This document shows, piece by piece, positions 18,958 to 27,097 of a stretch of 41,466 nucleotides of DNA; positions within the stretch are counted from its first letter, which is position 1, and each line of letters begins with the position of its first letter. The notes under the pieces are model-generated. The model ran no database searches. It saw only the letters and a program-made list of their open reading frames with translations, and was not told where the DNA came from. Made by a program: the position numbers and the translations under genes. The stretch comes from a virus: positions 1 through 41,466 of IMG/VR virus record IMGVR_UViG_3300047317_000125, one strand, 5' to 3'.

Positions 18958-20666
18958 TGGCCCGTGTCCCGCTCGCCGATGTACAACCGTTTCCGATCCC
19001 GCTGATGACAGCCGGAACGGTGACAACCGACGACGGTAACATTCAGGGCTCTTTCCCGATCAATCTCAAGCTGCGGCAGATCTCGACGGACCAGAAGCCT
19101 GGCACGCCTACGGACCACGGTGGTTTATCGCAATGGGCCGCGTCGTCTGCTGTAGGCGAATCGGATCGCGGCGGGATCGTCTGGAACAACGTGATGTACC
19201 GCGTACAGGGTAGCTCGGTCTACTCCTACGACACGACGGGCGCGCGGACGAAGATCGGCACGGTTGCTAATGACGGGCTGAAGTGCCGGCTGGATTACGG
19301 CTTCGACAACCTGATCATCGTCTCGGACAATCTGCTCTATTACTACGCGCCGGGTGGTTATAGCCAGGTGTCGGGTATCTCCGTAGCGTCAGGCGGAACA
19401 GGTTACGCGCCGGGTGACACGATCACGCTTGGGCCGCTCGGTGAGTACGCAACTGTTAAGGTTCTGACCGTTTCGGGCGGCGTTATCACGTCGGTTGGCG
19501 TGGTGACGGCGGTTCAGGTGCTGACCAAGTTCATTCCTGGCAATCCTGTGCCTCAGGTTCTGTCGAGCGGTGGCGGGACTGGCGCAACGTTCAATCTGAC
19601 GTGGGGAAGCCTCGGAAATATCATCAACGTGGACATGTCGCGCTCGGCAGGAATCACGCCGATCATCGATGCGACGTTCATCGCAGGCTATGTGATGGTC
19701 ACGGACGGGACTGATGTATGGTGCAGTTCGCTCACGAACCTGACATTCTTTCCTGGCTACTTCGGCAGCGCTGAGTACGATCCTGACGGGATCACGGCGC
19801 AATACAAGCTGAACAATCAGCTTTACGTGTTCGGGCAGCGAACCACGCAGACGATGGCAAATACGGGAGGCAATAACTTCCCATTCACGGCGCAGCAGTC
19901 GTACACGATCGATATCGGCTGTGTCTCGCGTCAGACGATGTGCTATTTCAACCAGACACTTGCCTGGATCGGCGGTGGGCGGAACATGCCAAACGGCGTT
20001 TGGACGCTGAACGGCAACGCGCCGGCGAAGATCAGTTCCGCCGCAGTGGACTTCGAGATCGCCAAGCTGACGGCTGAGCAGGTCGCTGTGGTGACGCTGG
20101 AGGCTATCTCGTTCGAGGATTCCGAGCTTCTGTATGTGCATCTGCCGACTAAAACGCTGGTGTTTGACGCGACCGCGACCGTCGGCGTGGGACTGAAGTT
20201 CTGGACGCAACTGAACAGCGGGCCGACTGACAGCAACTTCTACCGCGCTCGCAACTTCACGCGGTTTAATGGCATGTGGTTATGCGGCGACCTAGCGGAT
20301 AACCGGGTTGGCTATCTGGACTCGACGACTGGCGGCCACTATGGTGATCCGGTGCTACATCAGGTCACAGGTCCGATGGCGCTTTTACCGCTCGTTTCGT
20401 CAGGACTGCGATCGGTCGAACTGAAGTGCATCACCGGACAATCAGGCGATACGTCGCGGATTGCGATGCAGTACTCATCGGACGGGATTCGATGGTCGCA
20501 GGTGCGATTCGCTTCTGCGGCGCCGCGTGGTGGGTATGACAGACGCATCCGGTGGCTGCCGGCCGGGTTGGCTAGGGATCGGATGCAGGTTCGGATTTCG
20601 CACGTCACGACTCAGCATGTTGTTTGGTTTGGCTTGCTGGTCGAACTCGAAGCGCTGGCAACCTGA
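18957..20666 (+). CDS. P22 gp10-like packaged-DNA stabilisation protein
   Basis: A 569-residue beta-rich protein (P22 gp10: 472) of the tail hub that closes the portal channel after packaging. Seen: PFPIPLMTAGTVTTDDGNIQGSFPINL near the start, YRVQGSSVYSYD and NLIIVSDNLLYYYAPGGYS, then later VMVTDGTDVWCSSLTNLTFF and TMCYFNQTLAWIGGGRN. Between them lies an insert of about 85 residues (GGTGYAPGDTITLGP to GGGTGATFNLTWG) of a repeat type seen in phage virion proteins. The insert explains the extra length. Confidence 0.82.
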   Translation: MARVPLADVQPFPIPLMTAGTVTTDDGNIQGSFPINLKLRQISTDQKPGTPTDHGGLSQWAASSAVGESDRGGIVWNNVMYRVQGSSVYSYDTTGARTKIGTVANDGLKCRLDYGFDNLIIVSDNLLYYYAPGGYSQVSGISVASGGTGYAPGDTITLGPLGEYATVKVLTVSGGVITSVGVVTAVQVLTKFIPGNPVPQVLSSGGGTGATFNLTWGSLGNIINVDMSRSAGITPIIDATFIAGYVMVTDGTDVWCSSLTNLTFFPGYFGSAEYDPDGITAQYKLNNQLYVFGQRTTQTMANTGGNNFPFTAQQSYTIDIGCVSRQTMCYFNQTLAWIGGGRNMPNGVWTLNGNAPAKISSAAVDFEIAKLTAEQVAVVTLEAISFEDSELLYVHLPTKTLVFDATATVGVGLKFWTQLNSGPTDSNFYRARNFTRFNGMWLCGDLADNRVGYLDSTTGGHYGDPVLHQVTGPMALLPLVSSGLRSVELKCITGQSGDTSRIAMQYSSDGIRWSQVRFASAAPRGGYDRRIRWLPAGLARDRMQVRISHVTTQHVVWFGLLVELEALAT

Positions 20667-20667
20667 C

Positions 20668-21081
20668 ATGGCAAACCTTACGCGCGTACCGCAAAGTCAA
20701 CTCACTGCCGCTCTGGGTGGTGATGCTGGCGTGGCTGACGCGATCGGCAATGTATGCAACGGCGCGGCGATGAACGGCTATCAGCCGGTGGCGTCGAGTG
20801 GCAAAGCATCGGGCGTGTGGGCGCAGATCGGAACGCTCACATATGTGGAAATAACGCTGGTGATTACTTCGGGCGGAAAGCCTACGGTGACGCTTCCATT
20901 CACTCACCAAGGATTGAGCGACCAGAGGGGAATTATTCCTGGCGCATCGGCCAACGGTGTCATGGTTTCGGGCGTGGTTGGGCCGGAATCAGCAGTACTG
21001 ACATTGAGTCGTTACGACGGCGCGGCATTGGATGCAGGGACATATTTTCTTTCTGGTTGCTATGAATCTTCGGTGGGGTGA
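20668..21081 (+). CDS. virion protein at the gp26/gp14 position, knob-like end
   Basis: A 137-residue protein starting MANLTRVPQSQLTAALGG two bases after the gp10-like stop. The second half (VTLPFTHQGL, GVMVSGVVGPESAVLTLSRYDG, YFLSGCYES) resembles C-terminal knob domains of phage fibres. In P22 this place holds the needle gp26 and gp14. No long coiled coil is present, so it is not a typical needle. It may be a plug or fibre-knob protein. Confidence 0.65.
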   Translation: MANLTRVPQSQLTAALGGDAGVADAIGNVCNGAAMNGYQPVASSGKASGVWAQIGTLTYVEITLVITSGGKPTVTLPFTHQGLSDQRGIIPGASANGVMVSGVVGPESAVLTLSRYDGAALDAGTYFLSGCYESSVG

Positions 21082-21084
21082 AAC

Positions 21085-21771
21085 ATGGTTGCAGCAGCGG
21101 TAGGAGCGGCGGCCGTCGTCGGCGGTGTCGCAAGCTCGGCAATGTCGGCCAGTGCGGCCGGCAGCGCGGCGGATGCGCAGAAACAGTCGGCGCAGAACAG
21201 TCTTGAGTTCAGCGAGCAGCAATACGCTGACCAGCAGAAGAACATTTCGCCATACCTTGCGGCCGGTCAGCAGGGTGTGACAGCGTATGGCGACTTGCTC
21301 GGGTCAAACGGCACGGACGCGCAGAATGCTGCGATCGGCGGCATCAAGAACGGCGCGCAGTATCAAGGGTTGATGCAGACGGGGAACGAGAACATCCTGG
21401 CGAACGCATCGGCCACAGGCGGACTGCGCGGCTCGAACACGAGCAACACGCTCGCCAACACGTCAATCAGCACGCTCAACGGCCTCATTACACAGCGGCT
21501 GGCTGGCTATGGCCAGTTGATGAGCAACGGTCTGAACGCGATCAGCGGCCAGCAGGCGGCGAACAATGCGGCATATACAGGCGTCTCGAACGCGAACAAT
21601 CAGCAGGCGAACGCGGCGACTTCCTACGCTGGTGCGCTGTCGAACTCGTTCAATTCGGGCATCGGCTCAATCACGCAGGGCATCAACCGCTATGCGCAGA
21701 CGAGCACGGCCAACAATCCGACTTACGGGACGACCGACGCCGGCAACCCGATCTACTTCACGGGGACCTAA
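21085..21771 (+). CDS. P22 gp7-like DNA ejection protein
   Basis: A 228-residue protein (P22 gp7: 229). An N-terminal hydrophobic Ala/Gly helix is followed by QQYADQQKNISPYLAAGQQGVTAYGDLLG and GNENILANASATGGLRGSN, motifs frequent in podovirus internal ejection proteins; the remainder is Asn/Gln/Ala-rich. It would leave the virion with the DNA and help cross the cell envelope. It begins the gp7-gp20-gp16 block. Confidence 0.82.
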   Translation: MVAAAVGAAAVVGGVASSAMSASAAGSAADAQKQSAQNSLEFSEQQYADQQKNISPYLAAGQQGVTAYGDLLGSNGTDAQNAAIGGIKNGAQYQGLMQTGNENILANASATGGLRGSNTSNTLANTSISTLNGLITQRLAGYGQLMSNGLNAISGQQAANNAAYTGVSNANNQQANAATSYAGALSNSFNSGIGSITQGINRYAQTSTANNPTYGTTDAGNPIYFTGT

Positions 21772-23133
21772 ATGGCCGATCTGATCGACTTCTCGAATAT
21801 GGGAAAGGGCATCGACACCCAATTGGGTAACGATGCTCTGACCGGCCAGCAACTCGGCTTCAATGATGCGACGATGCCGGGGCGGATCCAGGCGACGAAC
21901 GCTGGGAATACGGCGGCCGTGTCGAATGCTGGGCTTCAGGTCAACAACAACCAGCGCCAACAGGCTTTCCAGTTGGAATCCGCGGCGCTGTCGAGCAATC
22001 CGAATGCGACTTCGGCTGACTGGCAAGCGCTCGCACAGAAGTATCCCGAGTTCGCCGGCGCGGTGAATGCCAACACGAACCAGCAGCAAACGAACTGGGC
22101 GAATATCCGGCAGCGTATGTCATCCGACGCTGTGGCGACTGTGGCCGGCATGCAGGCGCGCTTGCAGGCGAACGACGTACCGGGCGCGCTCCAGTTGCTC
22201 GAAGCCCGCGCAGTGCGTCAGGAGAACGCAGGCGATCAGGCTGGCGCCGCGCAGACGCGCTCGTTTGAGCAGTTGATCAATCAGAATCCCGAAGGCGCCA
22301 AGCAGCTTGCGTCGAGCATCCTGAACGCCGGCAGCGCGAATACCGCTGGAGAACTGTATGCGAATCAGGCGAACCAAGCTACAGCGGCAGTTGCGCAGAA
22401 TACAGTCCCGGCAAAGGTCGCAGCGGCAAATGCTGGTGCTTCTCTGGCTGGAACGCAAGCCGCCTATGCCCCGGCGCAGGCCCAAGCGGGAATCCAGTCA
22501 ACTCAGGCGGGAACGGGGCTGACGCAGGCCAATACTGGGCTTGTGAATCAGCAGATTACTGCGCCTCCGGCTGCTATCGCTGCTGCTCAACCGGAGTACA
22601 CGGCCGGCCAGAGCAATCAGCAGTTGGCCGATCAGTCTGGTGAGCTCGCGAACGCCTTCAGTTCGATCCAGAACGGCGGCACAAGCGGCTTGCTCGGCGC
22701 AACGTGGGATCAGGCTGGGCGCCGCTGGACTGGCGACACGTCGAAGCTCCAGCAGTTGCGGCAGGAAGCATCGAGCCTCGTCACGCAGGCTGAGACCGCG
22801 AGCATGGTGAATGGAAATTTCACCGATGCATCGACGGCGCGCGCGGTGCAGAACGTTCCGCAGATCACCGACAGCCCGCAGGCATGGGCGAACTACCTGC
22901 AAGCGCGTCAGAAGTTCCTGGCCTCGAAAGCTGCATGGTCGAACGCGCGCGGCGATTGGGCGCGAGGAAATAACGGCTCGTTTGGTCCCGCGTACCGTGA
23001 CATGACAATCCAGATGCCCAACGGTCAGTCGGCATTCGTCAAGCAGGGCGACAGCTTCACGCAGTTCAGCAAGAAGGCAGCGCCGAGCTATTACACGGCG
23101 CCGGGTGCTCAATCTTTCGATCCGACGCAATGA
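21772..23133 (+). CDS. P22 gp20-like DNA ejection protein
   Basis: A 453-residue protein (P22 gp20: 471), Gln/Ala/Asn-rich and predicted mostly helical. It starts MADLIDFSNMGKGIDTQLGND immediately after the gp7 stop and ends overlapping the gp16-like start by ATGA. Its composition, size and order between gp7 and gp16 carry the assignment, more than local motifs. Confidence 0.8.
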   Translation: MADLIDFSNMGKGIDTQLGNDALTGQQLGFNDATMPGRIQATNAGNTAAVSNAGLQVNNNQRQQAFQLESAALSSNPNATSADWQALAQKYPEFAGAVNANTNQQQTNWANIRQRMSSDAVATVAGMQARLQANDVPGALQLLEARAVRQENAGDQAGAAQTRSFEQLINQNPEGAKQLASSILNAGSANTAGELYANQANQATAAVAQNTVPAKVAAANAGASLAGTQAAYAPAQAQAGIQSTQAGTGLTQANTGLVNQQITAPPAAIAAAQPEYTAGQSNQQLADQSGELANAFSSIQNGGTSGLLGATWDQAGRRWTGDTSKLQQLRQEASSLVTQAETASMVNGNFTDASTARAVQNVPQITDSPQAWANYLQARQKFLASKAAWSNARGDWARGNNGSFGPAYRDMTIQMPNGQSAFVKQGDSFTQFSKKAAPSYYTAPGAQSFDPTQ

Positions 23134-26100
23134 GCAATCAAACCTTTCCGGTATCGTTTCGTGATCCCGTCTACGCGGCGGCGGATCAGGCCGCGTCTGA
23201 GGCGGCCGGCATTCCGTCTGGTCTGCTGACGAGCATTCGTGTCGCCGGCGAGAAGTCGAACGCGAATCAAGTCTCAAGCGCAGGAGCGACTGGCGTCTAT
23301 CAGATCACGCCACCGACTCGAGCGGCGATCATCAAGAAATATGGCATTGACCCTTCGGCATCGCCTGAAGCGGCTGCTCTCGGTGCCGCGTATCTGCTGA
23401 AAGAGGGTATCCAGCGCACAGGCAGCGCGGCCGGCGCGGTGACGCAATACATCGGCGGCACTGACCCCGCCAATTGGGGCGGCCAGACGCGCGCGTACAC
23501 CAATCGCGTGATGTCGCACTTCACCGGCAGCGGTGGACAGGATGCGCCTCAACCTGGGCCGAGTCCGATTCCTGCCGCTCGGTTGCCGAGCGCTGCATCG
23601 TATGGGCTCGATCCGTCTGTGGTCGGGACCGACACAGCGCCGCAGCAGCAGCCGATGCAGAACGTTGCGCCGACTCAGCCAGCAGTCGCGCCGGGTGCTG
23701 GCGTCAACAATCAGATCGTGGCCGACTACAACGCTGGACGGCTGTCGCCCGCTGATATGGATGCGGTTGACGCGCGCGTGAAAGCCGGGAAGATTCCGGT
23801 TGATCCATCGCAACTCGTGCGGCCACAGCAACAGCCGACCGCGCCGGATGCAAGCGCTCCTGCTGCGCAACAACCGAAGCCGATCGGCCCGCAGACGCTC
23901 GCCGCCATTCAGAACGGCACGTTGACGCCAGATCAGCAGGCAGTCATCCAGCAAGGGCTCAAGAACGGCACGCTGGTAATGCCGCAGACCGCGGCGGCCG
24001 CGCCCGCATCAGATGCGACAAGCGGCTGGAACCCGCTCGGTGGCGTGGCGTCGGATACGCAATTGCCGACCGGCCCTGTGACGGCTCAAGCGCCCGCACA
24101 AAGCGGCTCAACGATCGGCGATATCGCAGAGAAGGGCGTCGGCGGCGTCGCTGGAAGCCTGCTCGACATTGCCGCGGCTGGTGGACGCCTCGTTGGCGCT
24201 GACGATTTCGCCAATCAGGCTGTCGCAGCTCGCAACCAGATCAACGATAAGGTGGCACGAGATACAAGCGGCAGTCTGGCGGGTAAGGTGGCCGGTGTCG
24301 TTGGATCGGCTGTGCCATATGCGGCTATGGGTGGCGCTTCGTTGCCAGGTGCGATCGCTGGCGGTGCAGTTGCTGGCGCTGCGCCGGCTGTAGCCGACAA
24401 CAAATCAGGCGCTGAGATTGCGCGCGATGCCGCAGTAGGCGGAACGGCAGGCGCTGTCGGTATGGGCGTCGGCAAACTGCTCGGTAAGGGTGTATCGGCG
24501 CTGGCTGAGAATCCGACGATCGCCAAGGGCATCGCCAAGGTTCAAAGCATGTTCGGCGGCACGCCTTCGCCAGCGACTCAGGTTTCTGCTGCTGGCAATG
24601 CTACTGACGCGCACGTGGCGGCCGACATTGCGCAGGCATCTGGCAACACGCCCGAGCAACTGGCAACGAAGCTCGAAAGCGCGCCGGCGCCGCAGACTCC
24701 CGGCTACACGCCGACTGCGGCGGAACTGGCTAACGATGCGAACGTGACGACCGTGCAGAAGGCCAGCACGAACGCCAATCCATCGACGTTTGCCAATGCC
24801 AGCGCAGAGAACGACGCGGCGATCGCACGCCAACTCTCGCAGCAGGGTACGCCGGCGAATCCCGGCACGCCCGCGAATCCGCAGGCAGCAGATCAGGCAG
24901 CCGAAGCTGCGGCGCAGCACAGCGATGCTCTGGCCGCACAAGGTCAGGCCGAAGTTCAGCCGCTCGCGACAGACGTGGCGCAGAAGCTCCAGACGCCTCA
25001 GTTTGAGGCTCCGGTCAAGCTTGCGCAGCGCATGGCGCGTGATGAAGGCTCGACCGTGTTCGACGACTTCCAGAAGGCACGGCAAGCCGACGCTGGCAAT
25101 ACGCTTCAGCAGATCATCGGCACGCCCGAGCAACTGGATGCGCTGAAAGCCGCTCGCAGCACACAGGCGTCGCAGGATCTGGAGCAGATTTTCCAGAACG
25201 CGAAACCTGCTAACCCCACGCCCGTCCTCAACACGATCGACAGCATTCTTGCGGGCCCGAGCGGCAAGCGGCCGGCCGTCGCGCAATCTCTCAACAATCT
25301 GCGCAATATCATCGACAACGACGGCGCGCCGATCACTGATGCCCAGACGCTATATGACTCGGTGCGCAAGGGCATCGACGATATGGTCGATCCCAAGATG
25401 GCGACCGCGAATCCGGCCGGCGTACAGGCCTCGCGCCAACTGCTCCGCGTCAAGGAAGTGCTGGATAAGCAACTCGAGAAGTCGGCGCCGGGATTCCAGA
25501 ACTATCTGGACAACTTCAAGCAGGCGTCTGGCCCAATCGATGCGATGCAATCAGTGCAGAGCCGTCTGTACAGCGCTGTCGATCCGGTAAGCGGCGAAGT
25601 CGATCCTGGCAAGCTTGTGAACGCGATCAACAGCGTCAAGACCGAGCAGATGAAGCCGGGCGCACGGGCTGCCGACAAGGTTCCGCAGGACACGCTTGAT
25701 GCGCTGACCGAACTGGCGCGTCATCTGCAAAACAAAAGCGACCTGACCGGGCTTCCAGCAGAGGGGCAGGAGTACATTCGCCGCGCGCTCGGATCGAGCG
25801 ATAAGCACGCAGCTGCGCACGCTGAGTTCCAGAAGGTGCTTGATGCCCAATCTCCGGCCTACAAGGAGTTGCACGGCGCGCACGCACAGACGGTCGCCAC
25901 GATCGAATCTCAGCGCACCAGCCAGACAGCGCTTGCACAGGCTCAGGAGGCATTGCAGAACGCTGATTCGCCAGCCGGTCTGCGTTCGATCGACAAGATT
26001 CTTCCTGATATGGAAGCGGCAGACCGCGCAAAGGCTGTGGCGCTGCGTCAGGCGCGCGCGCGCGAACTGGCGATGAGCGAAGTCGCAGAGCGCAATCTGA

Positions 26101-26630
26101 ACAGCGCCGGCAAGACCGAGTTCAACCGAAACCAGTTCCGCTCGACGACCGACAAATACACGCCGTACATGTCGGCCAATGACGCCAAGCAGTTCGCCAG
26201 CGTCTCGGATGATCTGCTACGCCAGACGGCCAGTTACGCCAAGACGGGCAAGATCGCCGGCAGTGACACTGCGCAGAACCAGGGCGCGGTGAAGCGCTTC
26301 GGCAACAATCTCGGCTCGGCGCTGAAGGATTCCGCGGTGCAAGGTCTGATCACTGGCGGCGTCGGCTCGGCGTTCGGTCCGGTCGGTGCAGTTGGCGGCA
26401 TGGCAGCCGGCGCACTGAGCGGCGCATTGACGCGCACCGTCACGCAGAAAGTTTCGGCTATTACGACCGAAAATGCGGCAAAACTGCTATCTAACGGTAA
26501 ACTTCTGGCAGCAGCGCTGCGCAATTACCAGTCTCTCGCCGCGCGTCAGCTTTTCATCCAGCAACTCTCGCAGAAAGCGGGGTATGTGGCTGGCGAAGCA
26601 GCAGCAAACCAGTTTAACAGTCGCCGTTAG
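23130..26630 (+). CDS. large gp16-like ejection protein with lytic-transglycosylase start
   Basis: A 1166-residue protein (P22 gp16: 609). Residues 25-130 look like an SLT domain: AGIPSGLLTSIRVAGEKS with catalytic Glu in AGE, then VSSAGATGVYQITPPTR and AVTQYIGG. A Pro/Gln-rich linker follows. Residues about 330-460 are glycine-zipper helices (VAGVVGSAVPYAAMGG, AIAGGAVAGAAPAV) suited to membrane insertion. A long helical region leads to another Gly/Ala-rich stretch and end. It would cut peptidoglycan and form part of the DNA-entry channel. Much of the extra length is the N-terminal enzyme and helical repeats. Confidence 0.82.
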   Translation: MSNQTFPVSFRDPVYAAADQAASEAAGIPSGLLTSIRVAGEKSNANQVSSAGATGVYQITPPTRAAIIKKYGIDPSASPEAAALGAAYLLKEGIQRTGSAAGAVTQYIGGTDPANWGGQTRAYTNRVMSHFTGSGGQDAPQPGPSPIPAARLPSAASYGLDPSVVGTDTAPQQQPMQNVAPTQPAVAPGAGVNNQIVADYNAGRLSPADMDAVDARVKAGKIPVDPSQLVRPQQQPTAPDASAPAAQQPKPIGPQTLAAIQNGTLTPDQQAVIQQGLKNGTLVMPQTAAAAPASDATSGWNPLGGVASDTQLPTGPVTAQAPAQSGSTIGDIAEKGVGGVAGSLLDIAAAGGRLVGADDFANQAVAARNQINDKVARDTSGSLAGKVAGVVGSAVPYAAMGGASLPGAIAGGAVAGAAPAVADNKSGAEIARDAAVGGTAGAVGMGVGKLLGKGVSALAENPTIAKGIAKVQSMFGGTPSPATQVSAAGNATDAHVAADIAQASGNTPEQLATKLESAPAPQTPGYTPTAAELANDANVTTVQKASTNANPSTFANASAENDAAIARQLSQQGTPANPGTPANPQAADQAAEAAAQHSDALAAQGQAEVQPLATDVAQKLQTPQFEAPVKLAQRMARDEGSTVFDDFQKARQADAGNTLQQIIGTPEQLDALKAARSTQASQDLEQIFQNAKPANPTPVLNTIDSILAGPSGKRPAVAQSLNNLRNIIDNDGAPITDAQTLYDSVRKGIDDMVDPKMATANPAGVQASRQLLRVKEVLDKQLEKSAPGFQNYLDNFKQASGPIDAMQSVQSRLYSAVDPVSGEVDPGKLVNAINSVKTEQMKPGARAADKVPQDTLDALTELARHLQNKSDLTGLPAEGQEYIRRALGSSDKHAAAHAEFQKVLDAQSPAYKELHGAHAQTVATIESQRTSQTALAQAQEALQNADSPAGLRSIDKILPDMEAADRAKAVALRQARARELAMSEVAERNLNSAGKTEFNRNQFRSTTDKYTPYMSANDAKQFASVSDDLLRQTASYAKTGKIAGSDTAQNQGAVKRFGNNLGSALKDSAVQGLITGGVGSAFGPVGAVGGMAAGALSGALTRTVTQKVSAITTENAAKLLSNGKLLAAALRNYQSLAARQLFIQQLSQKAGYVAGEAAANQFNSRR

Positions 26631-26638
26631 GACTCCAA

Positions 26639-27097
26639 ATGAACAAACCGGCCTTTGCAGTCGAGCGATTCCAAGATGTGTACGCGGAACTGTTGCCGCT
26701 GCTACACGAGCACTACGACGAGATCAGCATTCACAAGCAGATGGGCTATGACCTGAAGCCGAATGTCGCGCTGTACAAGGCGATGCAGGACGCCGATCAG
26801 TTGATGATGATGATTGGTCGGCTCGACGGCCAGATCGTCGCGTATTTTGTCGTTTTCGTGCGGCCGAGCATCCACTATCAGGATTGCCTCGAAGGCATTG
26901 GTGACATTTTCTTCGTCGAGCAGACGCGGCGCGGCGCCATGTTCGGGAATGCGCTGTTCGAAGCGACCGAGAACGAATTGAAGCGCCGCGGCGTGAAGTG
27001 CTTCATGGCCGGCGAGAAGCTGGCGTTTCCTGCCGCGCCATTATTCGAGCGTCGCAAATTTGAACCCATCGAAAGGAAGTGGGCACTATGGCTCTGA
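26639..27097 (+). CDS. GNAT-type N-acetyltransferase
   Basis: A 152-residue protein. Strand RLDGQIVAYFVVFV, then GDIFFVEQTRRGAMFGNALFEATENELKRRG with the Q/R-x-x-G-x-(G/A) acetyl-CoA loop (QTRRGAMFG), and CFMAGEKLAF followed by LFERRKFEPIERKWALWL fit the GNAT fold. Such genes often stand before the portal in podoviruses. The substrate is unknown; a virion protein or a host target is possible. It overlaps the portal start by 10 bases. Confidence 0.82.
   Translation: MNKPAFAVERFQDVYAELLPLLHEHYDEISIHKQMGYDLKPNVALYKAMQDADQLMMMIGRLDGQIVAYFVVFVRPSIHYQDCLEGIGDIFFVEQTRRGAMFGNALFEATENELKRRGVKCFMAGEKLAFPAAPLFERRKFEPIERKWALWL

Noticed and set aside
19389-20210. 273-residue antisense ORF in the gp10-like gene
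   Set aside because: Arginine-rich shadow frame without recognised domain.
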